64,000 nt of DNA, from NCBI GenBank assembly GCA_023055505.1, contig JALIRH010000002.1, positions 53,629,233 to 53,693,232 on the forward strand, read 5' to 3'. The stretch's first letter is position 1. Each line of letters opens with the position of its first letter. Position numbers and translations under genes: made by a program. This DNA is from Callipepla californica brunnescens. Taxonomy: Eukaryota; Chordata; Aves; Galliformes; Odontophoridae. Shown in pieces: positions 1 through 13,000 of the stretch. The notes beneath the pieces were generated by a model. The model had not been told where the DNA came from, did not search any database, and saw only the letters and a list, made by a program, of their open reading frames with translations.

Positions 1-1004
1 CTGTAATTGTCTCAAGACAGAATTGGCTGCTCTCAAAAATGAAAATTTTCCCAGAGTCACAAACACATTTTTGAATTTCAAACATTTCTTCTATTTTTTT
101 TCCTTACTGAGTAATACATTTTAATGCCATTGAGTGAGGCACCTCATTGAGTGCTTCTTAAATGGAACTGAAACCCTATACAATATCATTCTGTACCTTG
201 GGCAATTCCTCTGCTGCAGCTACAGTTGGTAATAATCAGAAATTAATAGCTTGAGACATACACCCCAAGAAACCTATGAGTCTGTTTTTTAATCTTGTAA
301 ATGGTAATACTTACCACACAAGTGAGTCTGAATTTTAGGAAATATTTCAGTCTACTGTATAATTTAATTTGCCTATGACAAGCAGTATATTAACTAAATT
401 CAGCATGGAATTTGGTGATAACCTAGTGAATATTTGTTTTATCCTTTTTCACTTAATTGTTGATTGGCATCTCTATCTTAAGACACAAACGTAGAGAAAT
501 AAAATTCAAGCAACTGTTTTCTAAAATTTTCTAACATCTTTTTTTCTTTTTTTTTTTACTGGCTCTTCCTGGGATACTGTGACTTATTTACACATTTTGA
601 TTTGTGTACACTGCTTCTGATTTTCATATTATCTTGTCTTCATGGAAATCCTTGGGCCTTTTTACTTTTTTTGTTTTCTTTCCATCTCATAGAAGAAGGA
701 AGTTAATGAAAGGCAGAGTAGGCATTAGGTTGCTGGCTGGTTGCACAAGGGTGAATATTTTCAGTAGTTGACCATTTCCCTTCCCTTCTGTGGATTTTAA
801 ACAATGTATTCTACTCTTAAATGATTAACAAAAGAAATTTCACATGCAGTTTCTCCAGTTGAAGCTAGGCTACATCTATTTTAAGCTAATTTTTGTAAGA
901 AAGCAAATTCATCAAAACGTCAAACAAAGCAAATAATCTAATTTGGTTCAGATTGATCAACTTAGCCTCCTGATCACCAACCGACAGTAGGAAGGACTAC
1001 CGAA
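1..1004. other. AT-rich sequence downstream of the gene
   Basis: Short T tracts (about 541-560 and 1021-1040) and no repeat family, RNA gene or exon-like segment that I can support. Confidence 0.5.
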
Positions 1005-4000
1005 CAACTTCCATAAACCATTTTTTATTATTTTTTTTAATGCAGGCAAGGTTTTAGCAGGAGAATTGTTTAATATTCCAGAAATAAACACGCTGTAATA
1101 ATTTCATTTAAACATTTACATAAGACAGGCCCCAGCTCCATCACAGCCCATGAGATTTGGAAGCACTCAGAAGCTCCTTGGCCAATAATGGGCTGCTGCC
1201 ATCTGTGACACAGTGACACCATCTTTCTTTGCTGATAAGGCACCAAGGTAACTTGGCAATAACTTGAGACTCAGTGCCCAGTTTACTCTTCAGATCTTGC
1301 AGATTTGATAGGCAGTCTGTAAGCATGGAGCAACCAATTTCCACAGGGACACAAGCAAACCTGGGGGAAGATAATAGCCTGCCCATACATGAGCAGAAAA
1401 TACAAAATACTGAGAGAACAGTAACAGAAGGCGACTCTTAAAATGCTTTGAAATTCCAAGTGTTCTACTTTCACAATAGCAAATAACCTTTTATCCCTGA
1501 GTCAACAGCTGACCCACTCAAAAAATACAAAGATCAATAATCCAGTGCACAGTTGGTACGAATGCATTCAAATGAATGCACTTGAAGCAAACCATATCTA
1601 CGTTTCAACAGCCATGCTTTGAAACCCTCACAGAAAGGAATCTCCTTCTCTGGAGACATTCAAGAGCTTCCTGGACACCTACCTGTGCAATGCATTCTAG
1701 TGAGCCTGCTTTGGCATGGGGGTTGGACTAGATAGTCTCTAGAGGTCCCTTCCAACCCCTACAAATCTATGGAAGATATTATTATAAGGACCCCATGGAA
1801 AGGAAATAGATGAGTTTACAACTATTTAAGTACCAAATACACAACTATTACAGTGGAAAATCTCAAAGCCATAATTTTGGCAGCCCTGCCCACAGCAGGA
1901 AGTTGGAACTGAATGATTTTCGAGATCCTTTCCAACTCAGACTATTTTATGATTCTATGAAAACTGACAACATGAGAAGCATTCATTTGAAAACAAATTG
2001 AGGTATTAAAAAAGGAGCTCATTTCGATTTGGTTAGTCTTTGCCATGGTGTTGCAGTTTTATAATATATCTCTCTTAAGGTCTATACAAAGCTTAAAGAA
2101 AACCATCTAATGTGTGACTACTAGAGAACACAGCAGCAACAGAAACACTGCAAATAGCATTGAATTTTTTTTTTATTGTCTAAATATCTGTATGTAGCAT
2201 GCTATGCTAAACCCAATATGCTAGATTAATAATGGAAATTTGTTTCCCATGCAAAAAAAAAAAGAAAGCTATCAATTATACTGACTAGAAAATGTACAGA
2301 ATAGAGAGGGAGAGCAATGGAGAAGCATGGTTATTTGATTCTATGCACAGGTTTAACAAGCATACTCTTCAAAGTCAGGAGTACAAAATGCTTCTTGTGA
2401 AGCCTTTAACTGCTTTGTTTTAGTGGCTAATATCGATGAAACCAATAAGTGTCTAGCTACCTATGCAATGTAAAGTTAAAACCTTCAAACTATTTCAAGA
2501 ACAAAGAAAATGTTTTCAGTAACTGAACATGCAAGGTACACAGAAAAAAAAATTAAAGAACTACATATAACCAGACCGTGAGCTTATGTAAGAGAATATA
2601 ACAAAAATAATGAAGCAAGATCTTCCCCCAGAAAAAAAAAATACATATATATATAGCAGTAAGGCTCATCCACAGCATACTTTTCACAGAACTGTTATTC
2701 TTAAAGACCTCAAGGCATTGCAGAAGTGCACGGCTGATTGATGGAGAAAAAGAAATACTAACAAGTATATAGTCTTTTCCCAGTAATAAGTTTCTTCATC
2801 TTTGAAATCCCTAATATGAAATTCTTCCAGCACATCTACCCAATTCCACAGAAAAAGAAATTTTCAAACTAAAGCACCTGCAGCCTAAAAAACATTTCTT
2901 CTACTATCATAGTCTTATAAGGACACACCTACAACAGAGACAAACACACAGGACCAGAAGAATGTAAAACAAATTTTATAAAACAAAACAAAAAAAAAAA
3001 ACAGCCCACTGAGCTCTTCCCCCTCCATCAACTCGATGGGAGAATGCCTGAAAGCTCACACACTGAAAGAATAACTATCCTCATGGAGTACGTGTCTGGG
3101 GAGACAACGTGTCTGGGGAGACAAATACATCTTCAGTTTCTCCCTCAAGTCTGCCTCCATGACAATAATAGGGCCTCTGTGTTAAGTGATAGTTTTGCAA
3201 AGGCAAATATGTTTACTTTTGAGGTCGGTTACTTTTGAAAAGTGAAACTAAATATCTGACATGCTTTTTTTTTTTGAACATCTGAATATCTCATTCACAT
3301 TCTCTACTTTTATGTTTAATACTGTAGTAAATTCTCCCCCATTAAAACCCAAATAAAATTGTATTCAGTGAACAAACCAGGGAACTGGCTTTTGGCTCAG
3401 CAGAAACATTTAGAAAGTGAAAATATCACGCAGAACAGCTGCAGATACAAGTTGCCAGTAAATAATACAGCAATGTTTTCAATTGTAGGTATTGTGGGTG
3501 TTTCCCCACAAATGACTGAGAACTCACAACTGCTTTGGTCAGTTCAATGGGATTTCTAAGCTAAATTGGTTCTGGAATAAATCCAGATTATACTCTTCCT
3601 TCTTAGACCCTATCCATTTAATTCTCTGCACATCATGTCTTTACTGGCTCAGATTTGCTGACAATTTGCTGCTTTGTTCTGGTTTTAAAAGACTCTGAAG
3701 TTGGAACAAGAACTAATTTTAACATTTGTAGTAAAACAGATCAAAGTTTTCAACTGGAAGATATCCAAGATGTGGAGGGATTGAGTTCTAGGTAAAGAGA
3801 CCAAAATTAAATGCTTGACCTTTTAAAATGGAAAACGGGCAACTTCTGTGCAATTCTGTTGTGCAGCATCATCAAAATGTCCCAGTTTTGTTCTTAGGTG
3901 GGCAAAAAGCCAAAGTCTGAAACCTCAAAAAACTGATAAGAAACAGAACTGTTCTCTCTAGTTATTTTTAGTAAGCATTTTCATTCACAGAATTAATAAC

Positions 4001-7000
4001 ATTAATTAGGGGCATTAGTAACAAATCCAGTTCTCAAAAATACTTGAGATACTCAATATTGTGCACCAAGAACGGATATTTGAATTACTTCAACATCATA
4101 ATTTAGGGGAAAAGTCTACTAAATCATTACTTAGCCATTTTTTTTTCACTGTAAGTATAGTAATTTAAAAAATATTCAATAGCTCTTACAGAGTTCAGAT
4201 CACATTTTAAAGTAGAACTTACAAAATTACATTACACGATCTCATTCGAAAGTAAGTCACTGACATATTCTGAGGATGTGGAGATGAGCTTATACATCAT
4301 CACTGGGCTTACATATTCAATATAAAATAAAAGGACAACAATAACCTGAGATCCTCATTTGTTTCTTCCTGCTTTACCAAACTATGCCCCTTTAAATTTA
4401 CACAGAATTAATTATGGGCTTCTCAAAGTAATAGATTTTTGATCAGACCTTATAAGTTTTGCCATACATCTGTTTCCTCAGACTTGAAGTCTTGTTCCAC
4501 GTTATACATAACAAATTAAATAATTGCCCAGAAAAGTATCGTCTGCAGTAAAATCATAAGAAAGTGTCATTGTGAACAAAAATCAAATTGCCCATAGCGT
4601 TGAAAGCATCTGCATCCTGTTCTAATTTATTCAGTCTTCCAGATGTATTTCACAAACCACACCTGCATGTAACCACTTTTTTATATGCCTGTAACACTGC
4701 CTGATAGTGAAAGCCTCCTTCACAGCTTACAGTGCAGACACCAGTGTGGTTTTATACCTAACATAACAATCCATTTTCCCATGAGAAATGTGTGAAACCT
4801 TCCATAGGATTTCATTTTAAAATGACGCTCTGAAAGTCTGGAGATAAAGATAAGCAATGTAGAGAATGCACCCTTCTCAACACCGATTTAATAATCTGTG
4901 ATAGAAAGAAAAGTGATGTAATCTGACACTGTGGGTATTTTACATCACTTTCAGAAAATGGTTTACAGAGCTGCATTTAGAAAAAAAAAAAGCAAGAAAC
5001 AAAAAACAACAGATTCTGCCAGCAAAATTGCAACTTTCTGGAACTGACCCTGCTTCTTGGATTTATCTAATAACCACTGTACACAAAGCTAGTACCAGAG
5101 GCATGGGTGGAAGCATAAGCCATGACACCTAGCTTCTTCAGTTAGACAATACAGTGCAATAGTCACTCAGTCCAGAAGACTGCTTTGAGGTCTATTTACA
5201 TGCTTTTGCACAGAATGGAAAAATACTTGCTCAAAATTTGTACCATACTGGAAACTTGAAATAAAAAGGTTCAAAAACACAACTAGCTGGACACTGGATG
5301 AAGGAAAAAAAGCTCTTCACATTGCCAGTGTCTGGGCTCCCTGGGAATGCAAGGAACCAATTACTTCAGATTCCCAGGCGATTTCAAGAAACTAAAATAC
5401 ATTGCTTCATAAATTAAAACTTCCCCTTGGCCTCCACCAGACCCGGCAAAAAGAAAAGGGAAGGAAAAAGGATTTTCCCTCCGGAGTTACAGACCTGGTG
5501 CACCAGTGCACACCAGGCAGCCTCACAGGTGCACCAGTGCACCAAGTAACCCATTCTCTCTACTCATGACAAGTTCGAAGCTTCAAAAAATAAAATTAAA
5601 AAAAAACCCCAAAAACTATAATCCTTACCATCACTATGGCTTAAGCCAGGGAACCTTATCTCTGGCTGAATAAAGGTTTCAGAACCCATTCCAAGACTCC
5701 ATTGTTCTGTTCTATCCTATTATTGCCCTTTCATGTCACGAACACAGACTCACCAGAGTTGAGGTGAGGATTTCACCTCTCATTCCCCATTAAATCCTTC
5801 ACCTCCTCAGAACATTGCCACAGCTGGCAAATCTTTTGTTTTGCAGTTTCTACTAGACATACATATTTCATTAAATGTTTCTGTATTCTGTTTGCTTTTT
5901 ATTGATTTCAACCTCCCTTCAGTATTATTGTCTTCTTACAACTGTATTATTAGTTGTAAAGTACTATAAAACTCATCTGTATGAAAAAGCTATAGACAAA
6001 AAGACAAAACAAACTGCACTGCTTTAAATGTTTCTTTTCAAAGTTCAATATAGTCACAGATTAATTTTCTGCAACATAAAATATGAAAAATCTCGAACAT
6101 AGAATTCTTGAGAGTATTCATTTTATTTCACTGAAAATATCACAACCAAAAATAAAGAATCCTTCAAGAAAAATAATGGGAGTAAAACACCCCTTTCTTT
6201 TGTATTTGTGAAGTTTAAACTTTCTGTGTAGGTTGAAATCTCTTCCCACCTCATCCCTTTTTTAGTCAGCCAAAAAACTAACAGCACTGGGGTCCCAGCA
6301 ATGAGGGATGACTCACCGACAAGTACTGAGTCACAATCACAGTAAATACACTCTTACATCTTGATGGAGCATCAAATGCAATGCAACCGCTTTGCTTAGT
6401 CATTAGTTTGCAGTAATTCCTATGATTCACTCAATTTCAGAACTCTGATTTCCGATTTCTTATTTTTACTCTCAACATATATGCAGTTATATAACGCTTA
6501 TAGAACTCTTAATACCTCTTCTCCCTCCCCCCCCGCCCCAATTTTTTCACTGATTTCAAACTGCATTCCAAGCTTCAGAGGCGAGGTGTGTCCCTTATAA
6601 AATCTGATAGTGCAGATTGGCTTTGTTTGGAAGTGCTGATCTTCCACTCTTCTGACACCTAAACAGAATGCCAGCTGACATTTGGAAACACATGCATTAG
6701 GACTTCACCCAGTTCTGGCTCGTGCCAGCAGCTTAAGTGAAAGACCTTGCTTTAGAAGGACCCCTCAATCTGACAAGGTCAGACAGGCAGAAGCAAGCAT
6801 TCAGCATTTTGTACAGAGGATATGAGGTGATTGACCAGAACTGAACAAGTCAATGCCAGAGTGACAGATTCCCAATTCCTAAATCACTTCAGTTTGTTAC
6901 CTTTTTGTCCTATCTGGAAGTAGATAAAGCAAAATTACTTTACCCAGCTGTTTATCGAATTATTTATATATGGGAGAAACCACATTTGGCCAGAGCTCAA

Positions 7001-10000
7001 CTAAGGTAATTAATAGATGTATTTCTTTCCACAGGAGTTTACTGCAGCGCTTTGCCTAATTACTCCTACCAGTTCAGCCACAGTCCCAAGAACTTCTCCA
7101 AAAGGTGGCAGTCTACCAGAAGCAGAAGAGGGAGGCTTATCACTGACAGAGGGAAAAGCAGACAGCAAATAAATTTCTCATGACTACCACAATGCAATAC
7201 CTACAGGAGGTAATTATCACCATACTGTTATTTATTCTTCTGTCTTCAGGCACAGTCTTTGTGTTCCCTCACTGTCCTTTTCTGCAGCAGTTGCACTTAC
7301 AAGTTTTATGCTAGCTTAGTGGTTAATAACTGCTGTGTTGAAGGCATCTGGTCTGTTAGTACATCTATGAAATTTTCCCTTAAGAAGAGATACTGTGAGA
7401 AAGTGTGAGAAAGGCAGAGGTCAACCTTGGGGATTTCTAGGCATAAAACAGAACGTACACACTAAGATATAATCCACAGAAATCCTATGATAAAGGTGGA
7501 ATATCTTTACCCTTGCTGAGGGAAAACTACCAATTTAAAGCTTCTTTGGGCAGCTACTCTGACCTTAGGAATATTCACTAACAGCATGGGAAAAAAAAAA
7601 AACTTAAAAGTAAACATTTGTCCCTCAGTCATACAGCATTAAATTGCAAGCCATACCATCTCTATAGGGTGCAGGTTCCAAGCCCTACTCCAGATGTTTA
7701 CACAATGTTGCTACTTTTTTTTTTTTTAATTCTATCCAACCCTCTGTATTATGCATATATAGTGTAACTCAATTAGATGCATCTTGATCCCAGTGACCAG
7801 GCTAATGAGCCATGCAGGTGGTACTATCCTGTAGGTCCCTGAAGTTCAGTGAGTTACCCTGACACTACAGCTCTATGAGACCTATTCCTAACACCTGAAG
7901 TAAACACATGTACAAGGCAATTAATTGCAGCTCTTCCTCCTTCCCTTAACCCAGGCTGAATTACTGCATCCATGCATCAGCATTAATGTGAAACAAAATA
8001 CAAAAAGCTTCCTTCTTAAACCAGAAATTGCAATATACAATGCAATATAAGAGCTGAAAGCCTCAGTGTAACACAGCTATCACAAAACTGTACATGCAGT
8101 GTCAATTTTCAACAAGCTGGTAATGAGAACCATACCAGGAATATAAACAAAAAAACAGATTCCTATTCCAAAAGAAATGCACGTGAGTTTCTAATTATCA
8201 GTGTTCGGAACCATGGGGCAATCAGAAGCTTTGATGTGATAGATGTTTGAAAGCTGATACTGGTTAAAATAAACCTAAACAGCAAAAACCTCGTCAGGAG
8301 TGCCCCCCCTCCATAATAAAAAAAAAAGTACATAGGATCAGGGTGAAAGTAGTAAACACCATACATATAACATACTTCAATAATGTTCCTGTTTATTTAC
8401 TCAGATTGTAAGATATCTTTTTAGATGCTCAGATTCTGCTTTTAGCAAGGCTACCTGCTCATTCAGCTCAGTGACCTTGATATGCAGTAAAACCAACACA
8501 GTTACTGAAGATTGATTTCAATAACTTTCTGGAATTAATCCAAGGCAGCTTTCCATTCTGCAGTCTCTACATCAAAAAGTAACATTCAAACACAGAAAAC
8601 GCAAAACAGACTGTAGCTGCTCTTACCCAATGTAAGGTAAACGCAGTTTGCAGTTGCCTTTACACCTTTCATTGCAACATCTTTTCTACAGGGTGTGTCT
8701 ACACTCAACTTGTCACATACTATGCCAATAAGCAAGGCTAGTAATGAAATACCACATTTCTATCCCTGCATCAAACAGCGCAAAACTTGCTTAAACGTTT
8801 TTGCTGCTATTGTTTTTAAGATAGAATAGTCTTAACAACTGTGGGATTTTGCATTATAGACAAGGTAAAGTGCTGTAACACTGCTGTTTCATTGCTATCA
8901 GTTTCATTACAAGAGTAAATACTCACTGAGTTAAATATACTAAGCCACCCAGCTACAAGAATGCTATTATGCTACCACCAAAATCATCAAAACAAAACAC
9001 AAACAAAACACTGATAATCTCTGCAGTAGACAAGTGTACCATGTTCTTAGCCTATAGATACAAAAATAAGAACCTTCTCATTCAACATACAAATGCCTCC
9101 ACTCCTGAAGTGTGCCATAAGGAGCCTTGGGCCACAACTCTTTGCACATAGTTTTTAAGCTGCTTTCTGCAGGACTCTGGACATGTCCACAGGGACATTC
9201 ACAGAGCATTTCTAAAACAAATATCAAGAGATGAAGAAAAACAGATATGAACCAGTAATTGAACAGAGACAGTCCACTGTCTTCCATGATAGCACCGCTT
9301 ATGATTCCTTTTCACAGCTCATTAGAAGCTATTTTATTTGTAGCCAAGTAGTGCTTTTCCTCTCACTGGACAATGTTTTCAATGATGCTTGAAGTAAAAA
9401 AGCTCACCAAATTAGAGGATAAAACCTAGACAGATCTAGGTTCACCAGGCTGTAGTAGGAAAAAAGAAAAAAAAAAAATCCCTTTAAAGCACTTTTCAGG
9501 CCCGACTCACCGAGGAAGAAGGACGAGTGTAACCACAAGCTCCAGAAAGAAACTCAGCAAGTCTTGAAAACAGGTTTAAGAGTTCTGAATCATAGATTCA
9601 GAAAACTGATGGATCAATAATTCATTAGGGAGATACTGTCAGGCCCCTCATACAATGCGCATGTCTGAGAAGACAAGCCACCTACATGGCTACAAGTAAG
9701 ATCTACAATCTATAGCAAAGCCTCTAAAATTTCCTGAATTGCAAGAAGAGGGAACACTCCTCATTATTCCTGAAGGTTTTTTGTATTGTGCTTATTCAAA
9801 TAAAACAGTAATTTAAGAAGCAACGTATTTCTGAATCAAAACAATCTTCAAGGCTCTCACTTCTAGTTGCATAACCTATTTACACACCATTAAGCACAGT
9901 CTTTTGTCATCACATATTTGTTTTTCAGGAGAAAAAGGCTGTTCTGTTTCTTCTTAAGAAATATGTCTAACCATGCAGGTACCAATAACTTATCAGGATG

Positions 10001-13000
10001 ATTCTGACAGATTTTACATACAGGTTAGTAGGTGTAAGATCAAAATTCAGGGAAAAAGAAGTCACAGTGTTCCTGTTCAAGTTATTTCCAAGCACAGCCA
10101 AAACTAACAAATCCCCATCTGTCAGCATATCAGTTCCCTTAAATGTCATGTCAAGAGACACTTTGCAGCATGTTTTGCGCATTTGCTGTTTGGCGTACTT
10201 TCTTTAGATTATACGTGAAGTGCCACACTTGACAGATATCATGGAAAAGAGATAAATGTCTCAACACTTATTCTTGAAGTTGTATCTTGATTTATTCATT
10301 CATCTTTCTTTTAATATTAGACAGAGTACAAGTGTTTTATCAACTTCAAATCCAGAGGTTCTCTGCCTTTCCCATCTCTTCCTTCCCTTTTTCAAGGAAT
10401 GTCAGTGAATACTAATGAATTACAAATGGTTATACTCACTGCACAATCACAGAAGCAGATAATACACAAATGTTTTTAAAGATTTACTTACTGGCATGCT
10501 GGTAGCATAATGCAGCCAAAGCTAGTATTTTCTTCACAAATCCATTTTGCAAGTATAATATCACACTTCAACGTAGTTAGGTACACTCACTTTCTTAACA
10601 CAGTATCTTTGATATCAGCATTGGACTCTTCTAACATTACCACATGTTCCATCAGGAACATCACTGCTTCACTTCAATAATTTAAAAACATCCCACTATC
10701 CTTCTTTGGGCTCATAAAAAAGATAGTAATGCTCCTGTGCTACAATATTTAAATCTTACTTTTTCAGTTCTACACTTGTGCCCTTCTGTGGTCCAGGTAA
10801 CTCACTTAAACTTAATACATTCTCTTCCACCTGCTTTGTAACCCTTACATTCCAACTTCTTTTCTTAATTTCAGTGCAGACAAAAACGAAGTTAAGGTCA
10901 AGAATATGCTCTTGGCAGCACTTAACTCATTTTTACAAGTGCCAATGAACCCTTCAACTGTAACCATACAACAAGTACAAAATCCATCAAATCCAGCAAA
11001 GAAGTGTCTTTTTCCCCGGCCAACTCTAGACAGAAGGCAAAATAAAAAAACCCTAAAAATGTGACTCTTCATCAGCATGTAGTAATTCTTTTTCAGTACC
11101 AGATTCAAGATCCTACGGCATATCTAGTAGTGAAAAACATAAAAAATGGCTTGTAAATAATTGAAATCTACTGAAAGAGGACAAAAGTAAATCAAGGTCT
11201 CCAGGACTGAAGGAAAAAACAACTTTGTATTGGAAACAGTCCAAGGAAAAAATGAATGAAAAAAAAAACAACTTCTGTTTTAGAAATCCTCTAAAATTTT
11301 CCTGTTTTAAAGACAAAACTGTTTATACAGTATTTCTGACCAAACTGGAAGGAAAAAGCTAGGGAAGGAATCAGGTATTTTGTTTGTATGAAATATTCAC
11401 CTCAGTTTTGTACATGAAAGAGAATAGATATATTAGAAAATAAAATATACTTTTATATAAATCTTTACAGGCTGTTTTAAGTTTTCCTAACATTCTAGAA
11501 GCAGGTGTTGCTATGCATGCCATCTCAGAGCATAAACAAGAACAAACTCTTCTAGCTAACACAAAAGCTATAGCATATACACTGTGCTACAAACCAGGAC
11601 AAAAGATAATGTCAAGTGTAACAGTTAACATGTCACAGAACACATTTGTATAATCTTTTCAAAACTGTCACAATATACAATCTTTGACACCCAAAAACTT
11701 CAGTCAAGTAGTACCATTCCATCACAACAATGGGGCCGATTAGCTACTCTCACAACTGCTTTGCAACCTGGAAGATGTGGATTAATCACGACAATCCTGC
11801 AGACAAGACACTGCCAGCAGGAAGAAATGCACGACATTTCTCTCCAGCTGGCCTCTGGAGGTAGTGATGCTCCTGTGCTTTGACTTACGTACAAAGTGCC
11901 ATTGAGTATTCTCATCCAATTGCTCAACCAGAGTGAAAAAGCTGATGAAGGATTTCATCTTTTGTTACAACTTTTTGAAGCATCTTTTGTGCTACTACTG
12001 TTGATTGTTTTCCACCTAGATACACTTACTCTGATAATACAGTGCCATTATTAACATGACAGTTCTGAAATTTCCAGCCCTACCATCGTCATGGACAAAC
12101 ATAACAACTTCACATAGAAACTGATGTAAACATGCCAGTACCACACATAATATATAAAAAGATCTCAAACGTATAGAAATTTAAAGATATACATGTCCTT
12201 GACATCACTATCACTTCCATCTATCATGCTGTATTTTCACTCTCTTCTTTACATCATCCCACTAACATCCCTCTGCTATAACATCAGTTATAGTAGGGAA
12301 GAAAAATCTTTCATCTTTTACAGACAAGATAAAGTAGCAGGAACAGCAGGAATAAGAAAGCCTGGAGTAGAAGTTACTGCTGTCAAAAAGAAGCTTCCCT
12401 CCACCCCCCTCAAAGCAAAAACTTATTAACTGCATTGAGTAAGCAAAAAAAAAAAAGTAATGGTTTGACATCTGTAATAAAAACACAATGCTGAAGATGT
12501 TTCTGGAGATGAAGTCTGCCTTCAAGCTAGATTATTCGTATTTAAAGCGGAATGTTTGTCTGGCTCATTCAATCCACTTTTTAAATGAAATGTAATCATT
12601 TCACACCACTCAGAAATCAGCTACGCACAAGTAATATAGAATGAAAAATCCTAACAGAAAGGATAACTGAATCTAGCTCTGGAACCAGATTAACTCTTGC
12701 ATTTCTGGAGACTGAACAACAACAAAAAAAAAAATGTATAGAGATGAGAATTATTTTTCATTCCAAGTTCTCTCCAAGTTGTTTTTTTTCTTTTTAATCC
12801 TCCATTGTTATTCTACCCTACCCCTTGAAAAAAGAACTTGCCCTTCTGAGGAAATTAAGAGAATTGATTTGTCCACAAATGAGACTTTAGGCATTTCACC
12901 CCCCCTTTCTTCAGCATTACTTGGAGCAGGAAGAACAGCAAGGGAGGGCAATAGGAAGGAAAACTGCAGGTAGTTATTTATGAAGAATATCTGTCAACAA

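Noticed and set aside
6305..6425. Minus-strand open frame of about 39 codons before a GTGAGT donor
   Set aside because: No acceptable acceptor; frames of this length before a donor are expected by chance in AT-rich sequence.
8630..8719. Minus-strand open segment ending at a GTAAGA donor
   Set aside because: Protein-like in one frame, but its frames do not fit the phase needed between 14342 and 1360, and the acceptor is only fair.
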